The notes under the pieces were generated by a model that saw nothing but the letters and a program-made list of their open reading frames with translations, was not told the origin of the DNA and ran no database searches. From positions 2,481 to 64,929 of the forward strand of contig JAGWBR010000007.1 in assembly GCA_021295785.1 (NCBI GenBank): a stretch of 62,449 nucleotides of DNA, read 5' to 3'. Source of the stretch: Gemmatimonadota bacterium. Its GTDB lineage: Bacteria; Gemmatimonadota; Gemmatimonadetes; Palauibacterales; Palauibacteraceae. Positions 42,880-51,861 of this stretch are shown here, one piece after another. The stretch's first letter is position 1. Every line of letters starts with the position of its first letter. The position numbers and the translations under genes are program-made.

Positions 42880-44249
42880 ACGCACCTGGGTGGGTCAAGC
42901 GGCTGCGATTCCCGCATCCGCTTGTCCTGTTGACCGGGTTTATCGTGGCGGCGGCTGCGATGACCCATTTCCTCCCGGCGGGCGAGTACGACCGCCGGGA
43001 GGACCCGGCCACGGGCAGGACGCTGGTGGTTCCCGGCACCTACGAGGCAGTCGAGTCCCGGCCGGTCGGATGGTTCGAGACCTTCGTCGCGATTCCCCGG
43101 GGTATGGCCGACGCCGCGGACGTGGTGTTCTTGGTGTTCCTGATCGGAGGGGCGTTCGCCGTGGTGGAGGCGACGGGTACGCTGCGCCGTGGCATCAACT
43201 GGTTGGTTGGCGTGCTGGAGGGGCGGGAGCGATGGGCGGTGCCGGTGATCTGTTTGGCGTTTGCCGCGGCCGGGGCGACCGAGAACATGCAGGAGGAGAT
43301 CATCGCCCTGGTGCCGCCGCTGATGTTGTTTACTTCGCGCCTCGGCTACGTCCCCCTGGTCGCCGTGGCGGCCAGTGCGGGATCTGCTTTCGTGGGGTCT
43401 GCGTTTTCTCCCATCAATCCTTTTCAGGTCCAGATCGCCCAGCGTGTGTCGGAGGTGCCGGTTGGGTCGGGCGGCTTCTATCGCCTGATCTTCCTGCTGG
43501 TTGCGGTGGGGCTCTGGACTTGGTGGACCGCCCGGCTGGCCGCGCGCACCCGGGGCGCACCCCAAGAGCCGGAACACGCAGCCGGCGACGGCGGGAATGA
43601 TCGATTGGGCCGGGCCGACGGCGTGATCTTCCTGCTGGTGGCAACTACGTTCGGCGTGTTGGTGTGGGGCCTGCTGACTCTGGGCTGGGGATTCGACGAG
43701 TTGTCGGCCCTGTTCTTCATCATGGGGATTCTGGTGGGCCTCATCGGACGGCTGGGCGTTACCGGAACCGCCAGGGCCTACGTTGACGGTTTTCGAAAAA
43801 TGGCGTTCGCCGCGCTGTTGATCGGATTCGCGCGGACCATCTACGTGGTCATGTCAGACGGACTCATTATCGACACGGTGGTGCGCGGACTTTTCGTTCC
43901 CCTGGAGAGTCTGCCGGTGGCCCTCTCGGCCGTCGGCATGCAAGGCGCGCAGACGGTGCTCCACGTTTTGGTGCCGAGCGTTAGCGGTCAGGCCGTGTTA
44001 ACGATGCCCGTCCTGATCCCGCTGGCCGATCTGCTGGCAATGCCTCGCCAGGTCACGATCCTGGCCTACCACTACGGCGCGGGCCTGTGCGACCTCATCA
44101 CCCCAACCAACGGTGCGTTGATGGCCATTCTTGCGGCCAGCGGGGTCCGCTTCGAGGGTTGGATTCGGTTTGCGTTCCCCCGCTACCTGGCTCTCATGGG
44201 CCTGGGCGCCGCCAGCATCGTCATCGCCCTGGCAATCGGGTACAGCTAG
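42876..44249 (+). CDS. YfcC/ArcD-type membrane carrier
   Basis: 457 residues from ATG 42876, which overlaps the peptidase stop. About 12 spans. Characteristic stretches include FPHPLVLLTGFIVAAAAMTHFLPAGEYDR-type N-terminus, GATENMQEEIIALVPPLMLF, GSAFSPINPFQVQIAQ and, near the C-terminus, VSGQAVLTMPVLIPLADLL followed by DLITPTNGALMAIL. These are hallmarks of the YfcC family (ion/amino-acid or C4-dicarboxylate carriers related to ArcD and AbgT). A likely role is uptake or exchange of a peptide-derived amino acid released by the coupled S9 peptidase. Substrate unproven. Confidence 0.85.
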   Translation: MNAPGWVKRLRFPHPLVLLTGFIVAAAAMTHFLPAGEYDRREDPATGRTLVVPGTYEAVESRPVGWFETFVAIPRGMADAADVVFLVFLIGGAFAVVEATGTLRRGINWLVGVLEGRERWAVPVICLAFAAAGATENMQEEIIALVPPLMLFTSRLGYVPLVAVAASAGSAFVGSAFSPINPFQVQIAQRVSEVPVGSGGFYRLIFLLVAVGLWTWWTARLAARTRGAPQEPEHAAGDGGNDRLGRADGVIFLLVATTFGVLVWGLLTLGWGFDELSALFFIMGILVGLIGRLGVTGTARAYVDGFRKMAFAALLIGFARTIYVVMSDGLIIDTVVRGLFVPLESLPVALSAVGMQGAQTVLHVLVPSVSGQAVLTMPVLIPLADLLAMPRQVTILAYHYGAGLCDLITPTNGALMAILAASGVRFEGWIRFAFPRYLALMGLGAASIVIALAIGYS

Positions 44250-44274
44250 CCAGACACCCCGGCGGCACGCAGCC

Positions 44275-46950
44275 TCAGTGGTCCGGTGAGTGGCAGAGGG
44301 GTTCCGCCGGAAGCCAACGATCGGCCCAGCCGGCCGGCCCGGCGTCACGCCACTGGATCCAGTCCATGGCCGGTTGGCCGATGGGCGCTCCCGGCGGTGC
44401 GCCCGGAGTTCCCGGGCCCTCGTAGGCAGCCGCGGGCCGGTTTTTGAACCGTTCGATGTCTTCGGCCAGCATGATCAGGGCCCCGGCCCTGCGCCGGGTT
44501 TGCGCGTCCAGGAGGGTCAGGCCGGCAGCTTCTTGCCTCGCCTCCGCTCCCATCGCAAGCGCGTAAACGGTGGCCAGGGCACGAACCTGGGGCAGGCCGC
44601 CACCCCTTGCCAGAGCCATCAATCGTTCGGCCAGCAGCCGCCTCACCGACAGGCGGATCTCGGCCTCGTAAGGCGAATCGCCGGGTGTGTGCCCCGTAGC
44701 TCCCTGCAGCCCCGAAATCACTTCGTCCAACCCGGGCAGGGACGGGTTCAGGATGTTCTGTTCCACCAGCCTCGCCGCCCGCGACGGAGACAGGACTTCG
44801 GAGATCGTGTGGTCGGCGGCGACCAGGGCCGGAGTCAGCATGTCAAATGCAGGCCCGGTGTAGCGGGGGAAAAGCTCGCGGGTTCTGCCGAATCCCGGAG
44901 GGCGGGGGGGGAGCAGGGAGAGAACCGGCCGGGGGATCGTCAGTTCAGAGGGAGCAAGGGTCGAGACAAGCGCCGCGAGGGCGGTGCGCTGGGTCTCCGC
45001 ACTGGCCGGAGCGACCGGCTGCCGGCCGTCTCCCCGAAACGCGTATACGTACTCCAGCCCGCCCAATACCGTCGCTGCCGCGGTCACCTGGTACCGGTGA
45101 TGCATGTAAAGCGGCACCAGTGCCTCTTCGATTGTCGCCATCGGACGCCCCGGGCGAATCGCGGCTTCGCCAAACCGGTCCAGAGCGTGACGGCGCACTT
45201 CCATCATCCGGTTCAACTCGGCGGCCGCATCGACGCCGTTGGACCACTGGTCCGCCCGCGGATGGACGGAAACGTCCTGATTGGTGAAGTAGATGAGATC
45301 CCGGTCCCATGCCTCGTTCAGAATCTGGTCCAGGGCCGCCGCTTCCTCCGCGCCGCCGCCCAGCTCGGCATACCCGTAGGTGATCGCGACCTTGTCCCAC
45401 TCACCGATCCCCTCGTCATAGACCTCCGAATAGTCAAGGGAACCGTCTTCCTCCAGAGTCACCAGGGGGTGGGGATAGTCGAGCACCGAAATCCGCCCGA
45501 GGCGGCTGTCGTAGTAATTGTGCCCCAGCCCCAGCGTGTGGCCGACCTCGTGGGCAGACAGTTGGCGGATTCGCGCCAGGGCCCACTGCCGCAGGCCGGC
45601 GTCGGACTCGTCTCCTTGCGCATAGGGGGAAAGGAGGCCCTCGGCGATCAGATAATCCTGCCGCCACCGGAGCGACCCCAGAGTCACCACGCCCTTGAGT
45701 ATTTCGCCGGTGCGCGGGTCGGTGATCGAACCGCCGGTACTCCAGCCCCTGGTGGACCGGTGCACCCAGTTGATGACGTTGTACCGCACGTCGTGCGAGC
45801 TGACCCCCTCCGGCATCATTTCGACCCGAAACCCGCCCACGAAGCCGGCCGCCTCGAAGGCCTCGTCCCACCAGCGTGCCCCCTCCAACAAGGCAGTGCG
45901 GATTGGTTCGGGCGCGCCGGCGTCCAGATAGTACACGATTGGCTCGACCGGCTCGCTCATCGCCGCCTCCGGATCGCGCTTTTCAAGGCGGTGCCGGCGG
46001 ATGAAACGCTGCGTCATCGGTTCGCCGAGCGGCACCGAGTAATCGTCCCAGGAAACCGATCCATAGCCGGACCGGGGATCGAATCGCCGTGGCTCATAGT
46101 CTCCGAGCCCGGGCAGGCGCACGAACGAATGGTGCAGCCTGAGCGTTGCGGCCTCGCCGCTGGCCGCCACGTTGCGGACGCCTTCGAAATACCCTCCGGC
46201 GCTTCCGCCACTCGGCCACGGACCCTGCACAACCCGGCCACCGCCGCCCGGCTGAAGAACGAAGGTGAGCGACACCTCAACCTCGGTGTTGTCGGGGAAT
46301 CCCATGGTCATCGGCGGGTATACGGCGCTTCGGCTCTGATCAAGGCGGTAGGTGCCGGGAGTGAGCCGGGAGGCCCAGTTCGACATGTCACGCACGAAGA
46401 AATCGGTCGCATCGACCAGCACCCGGTCGCCGGTCTCGGCGGCCGCGCTGAATCCCCACAGCGTGGACGGGGCGAAGGCGTCGGTCACGGCAACCACCTC
46501 GCGCGGGTTATCGCTCGACGCCCGAAACGACAGGTTGGGCTGCACCATCATCACCTTCGGCCCGATCCTCGAAAACCGCACCACGCGAGAGCCCGAAAGC
46601 GCTCCCCGGTCGAGCCCGATGTCGTTCGATCCCAACCCCGATGCCAGCCCGGTGGCATGCAGAATCTCCGTGTCCCAGTGCGCAATCTCCAGCCACAGCC
46701 GGCCGGTGCCTTCGTCCCAGTAGAGCGGGAAGAAACCGCCGATCGCCTCCATGTCGGCGGTCTTGTCTTCAACTGTCGGCAGTCCCCGTGCGCCGTTTCC
46801 CTGCTGGTCAGCCTGGGCCGCGGCGGTATTGGCAGTGGCGAGCAGGCCGGCCATCGCCACTGCGAAGGCGGGGGTGGCGGCGGGTGCAGGGCGTTCTGAC
46901 CGTTGTCGCCTGGTCCGTGGCGGCGTGGGTCGCGTGGCCGGGTGTTGCAT
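44275..46950 (-). CDS. Exported zinc metalloprotease (DUF5117/DUF4953-like)
   Basis: 891 residues from ATG 46948-46950; GGAG lies 9 nt upstream. A signal peptide spans about 26-48 (PAFAVAMAGLLATANTAAAQA). The family order is DUF5118-like N-terminus, DUF5117 domain (FFPLYWDEGTGRLWLEIAHW, then WASRLTPGTYRLD), then the catalytic domain with SAHEVGHTLGLGHNYYDS: His467, Glu468, His471 and His477 form a metzincin-type HExxHxxGxxH zinc site. Such proteins are common in Bacteroidota and Gemmatimonadota; substrates are unknown. Probably periplasmic or outer-membrane-associated. Convergent with the YfcC-type carrier and divergent from the small exported protein at 47159. Confidence 0.85.
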   Translation of the reverse strand: MQHPATRPTPPRTRRQRSERPAPAATPAFAVAMAGLLATANTAAAQADQQGNGARGLPTVEDKTADMEAIGGFFPLYWDEGTGRLWLEIAHWDTEILHATGLASGLGSNDIGLDRGALSGSRVVRFSRIGPKVMMVQPNLSFRASSDNPREVVAVTDAFAPSTLWGFSAAAETGDRVLVDATDFFVRDMSNWASRLTPGTYRLDQSRSAVYPPMTMGFPDNTEVEVSLTFVLQPGGGGRVVQGPWPSGGSAGGYFEGVRNVAASGEAATLRLHHSFVRLPGLGDYEPRRFDPRSGYGSVSWDDYSVPLGEPMTQRFIRRHRLEKRDPEAAMSEPVEPIVYYLDAGAPEPIRTALLEGARWWDEAFEAAGFVGGFRVEMMPEGVSSHDVRYNVINWVHRSTRGWSTGGSITDPRTGEILKGVVTLGSLRWRQDYLIAEGLLSPYAQGDESDAGLRQWALARIRQLSAHEVGHTLGLGHNYYDSRLGRISVLDYPHPLVTLEEDGSLDYSEVYDEGIGEWDKVAITYGYAELGGGAEEAAALDQILNEAWDRDLIYFTNQDVSVHPRADQWSNGVDAAAELNRMMEVRRHALDRFGEAAIRPGRPMATIEEALVPLYMHHRYQVTAAATVLGGLEYVYAFRGDGRQPVAPASAETQRTALAALVSTLAPSELTIPRPVLSLLPPRPPGFGRTRELFPRYTGPAFDMLTPALVAADHTISEVLSPSRAARLVEQNILNPSLPGLDEVISGLQGATGHTPGDSPYEAEIRLSVRRLLAERLMALARGGGLPQVRALATVYALAMGAEARQEAAGLTLLDAQTRRRAGALIMLAEDIERFKNRPAAAYEGPGTPGAPPGAPIGQPAMDWIQWRDAGPAGWADRWLPAEPLCHSPDH

Positions 46951-47158
46951 CCGAGGCGGCTCCTTGAGAAAGTTCCAATTGTCGGAAAACGAACCGACCC
47001 AGAGGCATGCGGGCAACACGACCAGGCCGGCGCGGGTCCATTATACTGGCGTCGGAGCGCAACCGTGCCTATGTTGGGCAGCGTGGGCTCCCGGCCGACG
47101 AGCTGCCGAGTGTGCAGTAGCGGTCTGAAAACGGTCACTATACCGAACGAGGTGAGAA

Positions 47159-47599
47159 ATGAGGAAGGGAATCCTGGCAGCTGGCGCACTGCTCCTGGCG
47201 GGCGCATTCGCCCAAGCGGCAGAGGCACAGCAAGCTCCCCAGCGCACCGAGCGGCTGCGGGGCGCCGGACAGGCTCTGAGTGCGGCAAATCTTCTGATGT
47301 TGCAGCATAGGGAGATCTGCCGGGCTATCGAGTGCTCCGCCGCGCAGAGCGAGGCCCTGCTGATGATTGGGGAAACGCAGAAACAGCTTCGCTTTGAGCT
47401 CGTGGAGGAATTGACGGACCGGGTCGCAGGTCTGGGTCGGGAGGCTGGTCGCGCGGCTATCGAGCAGGCGGAGACACAGTGGGAGACGCAGACCATGGCG
47501 CAGGTGCGTGAAGTGCTGACTCCGGATCAGATGGAGATGCTCGATGTCTACGTCAGGGAGAACGCCACACGGGAGCCGTCCCCTCCGCCTTCGTCGTAA
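47159..47599 (+). CDS. Small exported helical protein of unknown function
   Basis: 146 residues from ATG 47159, with GAGGTGAG just upstream. An N-terminal signal peptide (GILAAGALLLAGAFAQAAEA, residues 4-23) is cut probably after AEA or AQA. The mature part is mostly helical and charged, with HREICRAIECSAAQSEALL containing two cysteines that may form a disulfide, then LTPDQMEMLDVYV, which resembles the LTPEQ motif of Spy/CpxP-like periplasmic proteins (inference; overall similarity is weak). A strong terminator follows about 100 bp after the stop. Confidence 0.65.
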   Translation: MRKGILAAGALLLAGAFAQAAEAQQAPQRTERLRGAGQALSAANLLMLQHREICRAIECSAAQSEALLMIGETQKQLRFELVEELTDRVAGLGREAGRAAIEQAETQWETQTMAQVREVLTPDQMEMLDVYVRENATREPSPPPSS

Positions 47600-47695
47600 C
47601 TGAAATTCACCTCGCGGGCGCGCCGGTCTGGTAGCCGGTGTTGTGAGCGCCTGGGCGAGGGGAACGGTTGCAAGGCCGCTCTCTTGAGCCGGCCG

Positions 47696-47760
47696 AAACA
47701 GACCGGGGGCCGCCATCGTTCAGACAACGGTGGCGGCCCCCGGTCTGTTTCTGTTTGCGG
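47696..47760 (+). terminator. Strong terminator with 25-bp stem
   Basis: 47696-47720 pairs with 47726-47750 at 24 of 25 positions plus one G-U, around a 5-nt loop (CAGAC), followed by CTGTTTG. The stem is unusually long. Because its foot is AAACAGAC/GTCTGTTT, the minus strand also ends in a T-run, so it could work both ways. Read-through into the GLPGLI gene at 47852 should be low. Confidence 0.75.
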
Positions 47761-47851
47761 ATGGCACAAAGCCACCGCGCGCATGTCCAAGGTTTGTTCC
47801 GGGTGGCGGAGGCGGCGGTAAGCCGTGGAATATTCCGACGGAGAAAAAGCG

Positions 47852-48805
47852 ATGCAGGAGACCTCCCACCCTACCCCGAACTGGACCCGCAACCCCACGT
47901 CCAACCGGGCCGGAATTCGGGACCGTTCGCGGGACCAATCGACTAAACGGCTCGCCGCGGCCCTATTGGGTTTTGCGGCGGCAGCGAGCGGGGCGGCCCC
48001 CGCCGAGGGTCTTGCGGTGCAGGATTCTCAGGGGCGCGTGGTATACGAGCGAGTGACCCAGTTGAACATTGAATTGCCGCCCGAATTGGCGGCGATAAGG
48101 GGCAGGTTGCCGACCGAACGCTCCGCCGACGTCATCTTTCGGTTCGACGGAGCCGGCTCAATGACCGAGCCGGCTCCGAGGCCTCCCCGGGGCCGCGGGT
48201 TCGGTCGCGGCGGGTTCGATTCCCGTGACATTCAGGGGGAAGCGGTTGCAATGGCCCTCGCCTCCGGCGGGTTTGCAATGTTCGGTGGCGGATCCGGCGG
48301 GAGCGGTGGCGAGGCGGAGAGGGTATACACCCGGTTCGAGGACGGCCAGATGACCGAGGTGCGAGAGTTCCTCGGGCGTACCTTCCTCCTGGAGCAAGAG
48401 CGCCCGCGGTACCAGTGGAAACTGCACGCCGAGCAGGGCGAGTTCATGGGTTACATGGTGCAGAAAGCCACTACCGAGCTTGACGGCACCGAAATCGAAG
48501 CCTGGTTCACGCCGCAGGTTCCCGTGCAGACCGGGCCGGGGTCGCTGGGGGGTCTTCCCGGGCTGATTCTGGTCGCCACCCTGAACGACGGCGAGACCGT
48601 ATACACCGCCAAGGAAGTTGACCTGGCGTATGACGGCGATCCGATTGAGGAGCCCACCTCGGGGCAGAAGGTCACCGAGGCGGAGTTTGAGGAGATCGTG
48701 GCCGACCGCATGGCCGAGATGGAGCGGACCGGCCGGTTTTCGGGAGGCGGCATTTTCCGCTTCCGCGGTCCGCCGATGGATAACGATCTTCAGGAGCGGA
48801 GGTAG
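47852..48805 (+). CDS. GLPGLI-family exported protein
   Basis: 317 residues from ATG 47852, with GGAG 8 nt upstream. After a long polar start, a hydrophobic stretch (about 34-55, ending ASGAAPAEG) acts as the signal sequence. The defining GLPGLI motif is at 234-239, preceded by WFTPQVPVQTGPGSLG and followed by LVATLNDGETVYTAKEVDL, as in the family. GLPGLI proteins are known mainly from Bacteroidota, usually beside an outer-membrane beta-barrel. That is the case here: 6 bp separate it from the barrel gene. They may guide secretion or assembly at the outer membrane; function unproven. A Gly/Arg-rich insert lies at about 110-160. Confidence 0.85.
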   Translation: MQETSHPTPNWTRNPTSNRAGIRDRSRDQSTKRLAAALLGFAAAASGAAPAEGLAVQDSQGRVVYERVTQLNIELPPELAAIRGRLPTERSADVIFRFDGAGSMTEPAPRPPRGRGFGRGGFDSRDIQGEAVAMALASGGFAMFGGGSGGSGGEAERVYTRFEDGQMTEVREFLGRTFLLEQERPRYQWKLHAEQGEFMGYMVQKATTELDGTEIEAWFTPQVPVQTGPGSLGGLPGLILVATLNDGETVYTAKEVDLAYDGDPIEEPTSGQKVTEAEFEEIVADRMAEMERTGRFSGGGIFRFRGPPMDNDLQERR

Positions 48806-48811
48806 CCGGAG

Positions 48812-51610
48812 ATGCAGGTGACCAGACTACAGTCAATCGCGAAGACGGCAGTGCCCGGTGCCCTGGCGCTGGCAGCCGCATTCGCCGCGCCGGTGCCCGG
48901 CACGGCCCAGCAATACAGCGTTCGGGGTGTGGTCCAGGACTCGGCCGGGGTTTCCCTGAGCGGAGTCATGGCCGTGGCGCTGGCCAAGCCGGATTCGGTG
49001 CTCACACAGTTCGCAACGGCGGGCCCGGGCGGGCAGTTCTCCATCGGACGGCTGGGGCCGGGCGAGTACATCCTGCAGCTGACTCTGATCGGCTACGCCA
49101 CTATTCGGCAGGACTTCGCGATCGCCGACAGCGACGTGGAAGTCGGGGTCGTGAAGATGTCGACCAGGGCAGTCGAGCTGGATCCGCTGGTCGTTTCGAT
49201 CGATCACGTTCCGTTCCTCATCACCTCCGACACGCTGGCCTACAACGCCGCGGCCTTCGAGGTTCGCCCCAACGCAACGGTCGAGGAGTTGCTGGAGCGG
49301 CTTCCGGGGATCGAGGTGGACGAAGACGGCACGATTACGGCGCAGGGTGAGGAAGTCGAAAACGTGCTTGTCGAGGGCAGGGAGTTTTTCGGCGACGACC
49401 CCACCATCGCCACTCGAAATCTGCGGGCCGACGCCGTTGAGACGGTGGAGGTCTACGACCGCCTGTCCGACATGGCCGAGTTCACCGGTATCCCGGACGG
49501 CCAGGAGGAACTGACGATTAACCTTGATCTCCGGGAAGAGGCAAAGGCCGGCTATTTCGGAATGATCGAGGGCGGGCTCGGGGCGGATCTGGTCGAATAC
49601 CCGGATGTCCCGCTGGGCAGTTCGCCCGTGGCCGGCCGCGACATGCTGCCCTACAACGGCGGCCTCAGCTTGTTCCGGTTCGACATGCGGACACAGCTGG
49701 CCGTGCTGGGCGGCGCGAACAACGTTAACTCGGGCGGGTTCGGCGGCGTGTCATTCCGCGGCGGCGGCGGAGAGATCGGCGGCGGCAACGGCTTCTCCGA
49801 GAGCATGAACGGCGGAGTGAACTTCAGCAGCCGGTTCGGTGAAAACAGTTCGGTTGAGACCAGTTACTTCTTGGGGATGCGCGACAACCGCTCCGACAGC
49901 CAGATCAAGCAGCAACTGCTGCTCGGGTCCGATGTAACGTCTCACATGGACCGCAAGGCGAGCGATCTCAGCGAAACCGACAACCACAACCTCAGTTTGA
50001 ATGCACGTTGGGGGATCGCCGACGGGCACGACATACGCCTTCGCGGGCGCATGGGGATTTCGGCCGCGCTGACCACGAGCAATTCGCAGCAGGAAACGCG
50101 CGCGGTGGCCGGCGACGTGCTTAACTCGGCCCTCACGGACCGGGTCTCCGAACGCGGCAGCACGAACGGGAACGCCGTCCTGACTTGGCGGAAGCGACTG
50201 GCTGACAACGGCCGGAGTCTGTTCGCCGAACTGCGCGGGAACCTTTCGGACTCCGAAGTCGAGACCGACCTTGAGTCGGATATTAAAGGCGAGGGCATCG
50301 GCCGCGAAGGCCAGCAAGACATCCTTCAGGAACAGACCAGCGTCGGACAGACGTTCACGCAAGGATTGCGGCTCTCCATGACCGAGCCGCTCTCCGCCAT
50401 GAGTCAGCTGGAGCTGTTTGCCGAAACCCGGTCCTTGATGGAGGACGAAGACCAGTCGGTGTGGGATCTGGGGTCGGGAAGCCCGGTGCTGAACGACGAG
50501 CAGAGCTCGGCGTTCGAGCGTACCTACTCGTATTTGCAGGGAGGGTTCAGGCTGAACGCGAGCACCTCCGACACGCGTTTGACGCTGGGGCTCCGGGTTC
50601 AGGGGTCGAATCTCGACGGGCACATCATCGACCGGGACGAGGAGATCACCAACGGCTACACCCACTGGTTGCCTACCGCCGACTACCGGATCCAGGTGTC
50701 GCGGCAGCGTCAGATCAACATCCGTTACACGACTTCGACACAGGAACCGTCGCTGACCCAGTTGCAGACGTTCACCGACAACTCCAACCCGCTGAACATC
50801 TACACCGGTAACCCAAACCTGACGCCGGAATACCGGCATTCGATCCGTGCGGAATACCGAAGCTTCGACATGTTCAGCTTCAGGAATCTGTTCGTGTACG
50901 TCCGGGCCAACTACCTGACCAACAACATCACCCAGTCGCGCACGGTGACCGAGGCAGGGATCCAGTCCCGCATGCCGGTGAACCTCGGCGATTCCTGGAA
51001 CATCGGAGGGTGGGCCAGTTTCGGTACGCCCCTGCGGTTCATGGGCGCCGACGTTGATCTGGACTACGGACTCAACTTCAACAACTCCCAGGAATACGTA
51101 AACGGCGACCAGAACGACACCCACCGCTTGGTCAATACAATCGGCGTGGAGCTGGAGAACCGCGTCAAGCGGACGGTGGACGTCAGCGTGGGCGTTACGT
51201 TCGACATGAACGATGTCCAGTACTCGCTGAGCGAGGAGTTGAACCAGAACTACGTCAACACCCGCCTCAACACCCGGGCGGCGGTCTACGCCGGTGCGTG
51301 GTACTTGAGCTCGCAGTTCTCGTATCGGGTGTTCGATCAGGACGTTTACAGCGATGGCCAGGACGTGGCCTACTGGCAGGCGTCGATCTCGCGCCGGCTT
51401 CTGGGCGATAAGGCCGAAGTCAAGCTGGCGGCCTTCGATCTGCTGCGGCAGAACCAGGGCGTGAATTTCACGAACACAGCCAGCTATATCCAAGAAGAGC
51501 GGGTCCAGGTGCCGGGGCAGTACGCGATGCTGACCTTCTCCTGGAACCTGGGCTTTGGCATGATGAGCGGGGCCGGAGGGGGCATCGTGTCTACCCGCGG
51601 TCGCGGATAG
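48812..51610 (+). CDS. Outer-membrane beta-barrel protein with carboxypeptidase-regulatory-like N-terminal domain
   Basis: 932 residues from ATG 48812, with GGAGG and a second GGAG upstream. Signal peptide at about 10-33 (PGALALAAAFAAPVPGTAQQ). Then a CarboxypepD_reg-like beta-sandwich (YSVRGVVQDSAGVSLSGV to LIGYATIRQDF, 35-105), a plug-like region (NATVEELLERLPGIEVDEDG, about 148-170; LVEGREFFGDDP) and a C-terminal barrel of paired beta-strands rich in Tyr and Asn. This is the build of Bacteroidota-type TonB-dependent receptors without a TonB box I can see. It is paired with the GLPGLI gene 6 bp upstream. Possible cargo: peptides or iron complexes (inference). Complete, ending in a basic GRG. 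Confidence 0.85.
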   Translation: MQVTRLQSIAKTAVPGALALAAAFAAPVPGTAQQYSVRGVVQDSAGVSLSGVMAVALAKPDSVLTQFATAGPGGQFSIGRLGPGEYILQLTLIGYATIRQDFAIADSDVEVGVVKMSTRAVELDPLVVSIDHVPFLITSDTLAYNAAAFEVRPNATVEELLERLPGIEVDEDGTITAQGEEVENVLVEGREFFGDDPTIATRNLRADAVETVEVYDRLSDMAEFTGIPDGQEELTINLDLREEAKAGYFGMIEGGLGADLVEYPDVPLGSSPVAGRDMLPYNGGLSLFRFDMRTQLAVLGGANNVNSGGFGGVSFRGGGGEIGGGNGFSESMNGGVNFSSRFGENSSVETSYFLGMRDNRSDSQIKQQLLLGSDVTSHMDRKASDLSETDNHNLSLNARWGIADGHDIRLRGRMGISAALTTSNSQQETRAVAGDVLNSALTDRVSERGSTNGNAVLTWRKRLADNGRSLFAELRGNLSDSEVETDLESDIKGEGIGREGQQDILQEQTSVGQTFTQGLRLSMTEPLSAMSQLELFAETRSLMEDEDQSVWDLGSGSPVLNDEQSSAFERTYSYLQGGFRLNASTSDTRLTLGLRVQGSNLDGHIIDRDEEITNGYTHWLPTADYRIQVSRQRQINIRYTTSTQEPSLTQLQTFTDNSNPLNIYTGNPNLTPEYRHSIRAEYRSFDMFSFRNLFVYVRANYLTNNITQSRTVTEAGIQSRMPVNLGDSWNIGGWASFGTPLRFMGADVDLDYGLNFNNSQEYVNGDQNDTHRLVNTIGVELENRVKRTVDVSVGVTFDMNDVQYSLSEELNQNYVNTRLNTRAAVYAGAWYLSSQFSYRVFDQDVYSDGQDVAYWQASISRRLLGDKAEVKLAAFDLLRQNQGVNFTNTASYIQEERVQVPGQYAMLTFSWNLGFGMMSGAGGGIVSTRGRG

Positions 51611-51674
51611 CCCGCGCAACCGGAGCTCGCGGATGAGCATCCGACGCTCCGTCCGTTGAGTCCGCCGTAAAGGG

Positions 51675-51720
51675 GGGGCCTGATCTCGCAGTAGTCGGGA
51701 GGTCAGGCCCCTCTTGTATT
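51675..51720 (+). terminator. Terminator after the outer-membrane barrel gene
   Basis: Stem GGGGCCTGA (51675-51683) with TCAGGCCCC (51703-51711), 19-nt loop that may pair further (TCTC with GGGA), followed by TCTTGTATT. About 65 bp after the stop codon at 51610. Confidence 0.65.
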
Positions 51721-51814
51721 ACTCCTGTTCCACCCGCACCGCTGTCCCGTATGCCAGGATTTCGGCGGAGCCGCTCATCATGAACCAGCCAATTCTTCTC
51801 TCGAGTGCGTTCAT
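51719..51814 (-). pseudogene. C-terminal relic of a YbjQ/UPF0145-family gene
   Basis: A 31-codon frame ending TAA at 51719-51721 reads RRIGWFMMSGSAEILAYGTA and continues VRVEQE. GSAEILAYGTAVRVE matches the C-terminal strand of one clade of heavy-metal-binding YbjQ (UPF0145) proteins, which are about 105 residues long. An in-frame TAG immediately precedes the ATG and no upstream part is found, so only the last third survives. It lies downstream of the convergent barrel gene and before the choice-of-anchor-B gene's end. Confidence 0.6.
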
Positions 51815-51861
51815 GGTCTAGCTCCAGGGACCGGCCAGCGTCACCCCCAACCGCGGGCGGG

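Noticed and set aside
44290-46899. An 869-codon open frame on the plus strand opposite the zinc metalloprotease
   Set aside because: Antisense shadow of a GC-rich gene; the minus strand has signal peptide, family motifs and zinc site, the plus frame has none.
49751-51640. A 629-codon open frame on the minus strand opposite the outer-membrane barrel gene
   Set aside because: The plus-strand gene has signal peptide, plug and barrel features and a strong ribosome-binding site.
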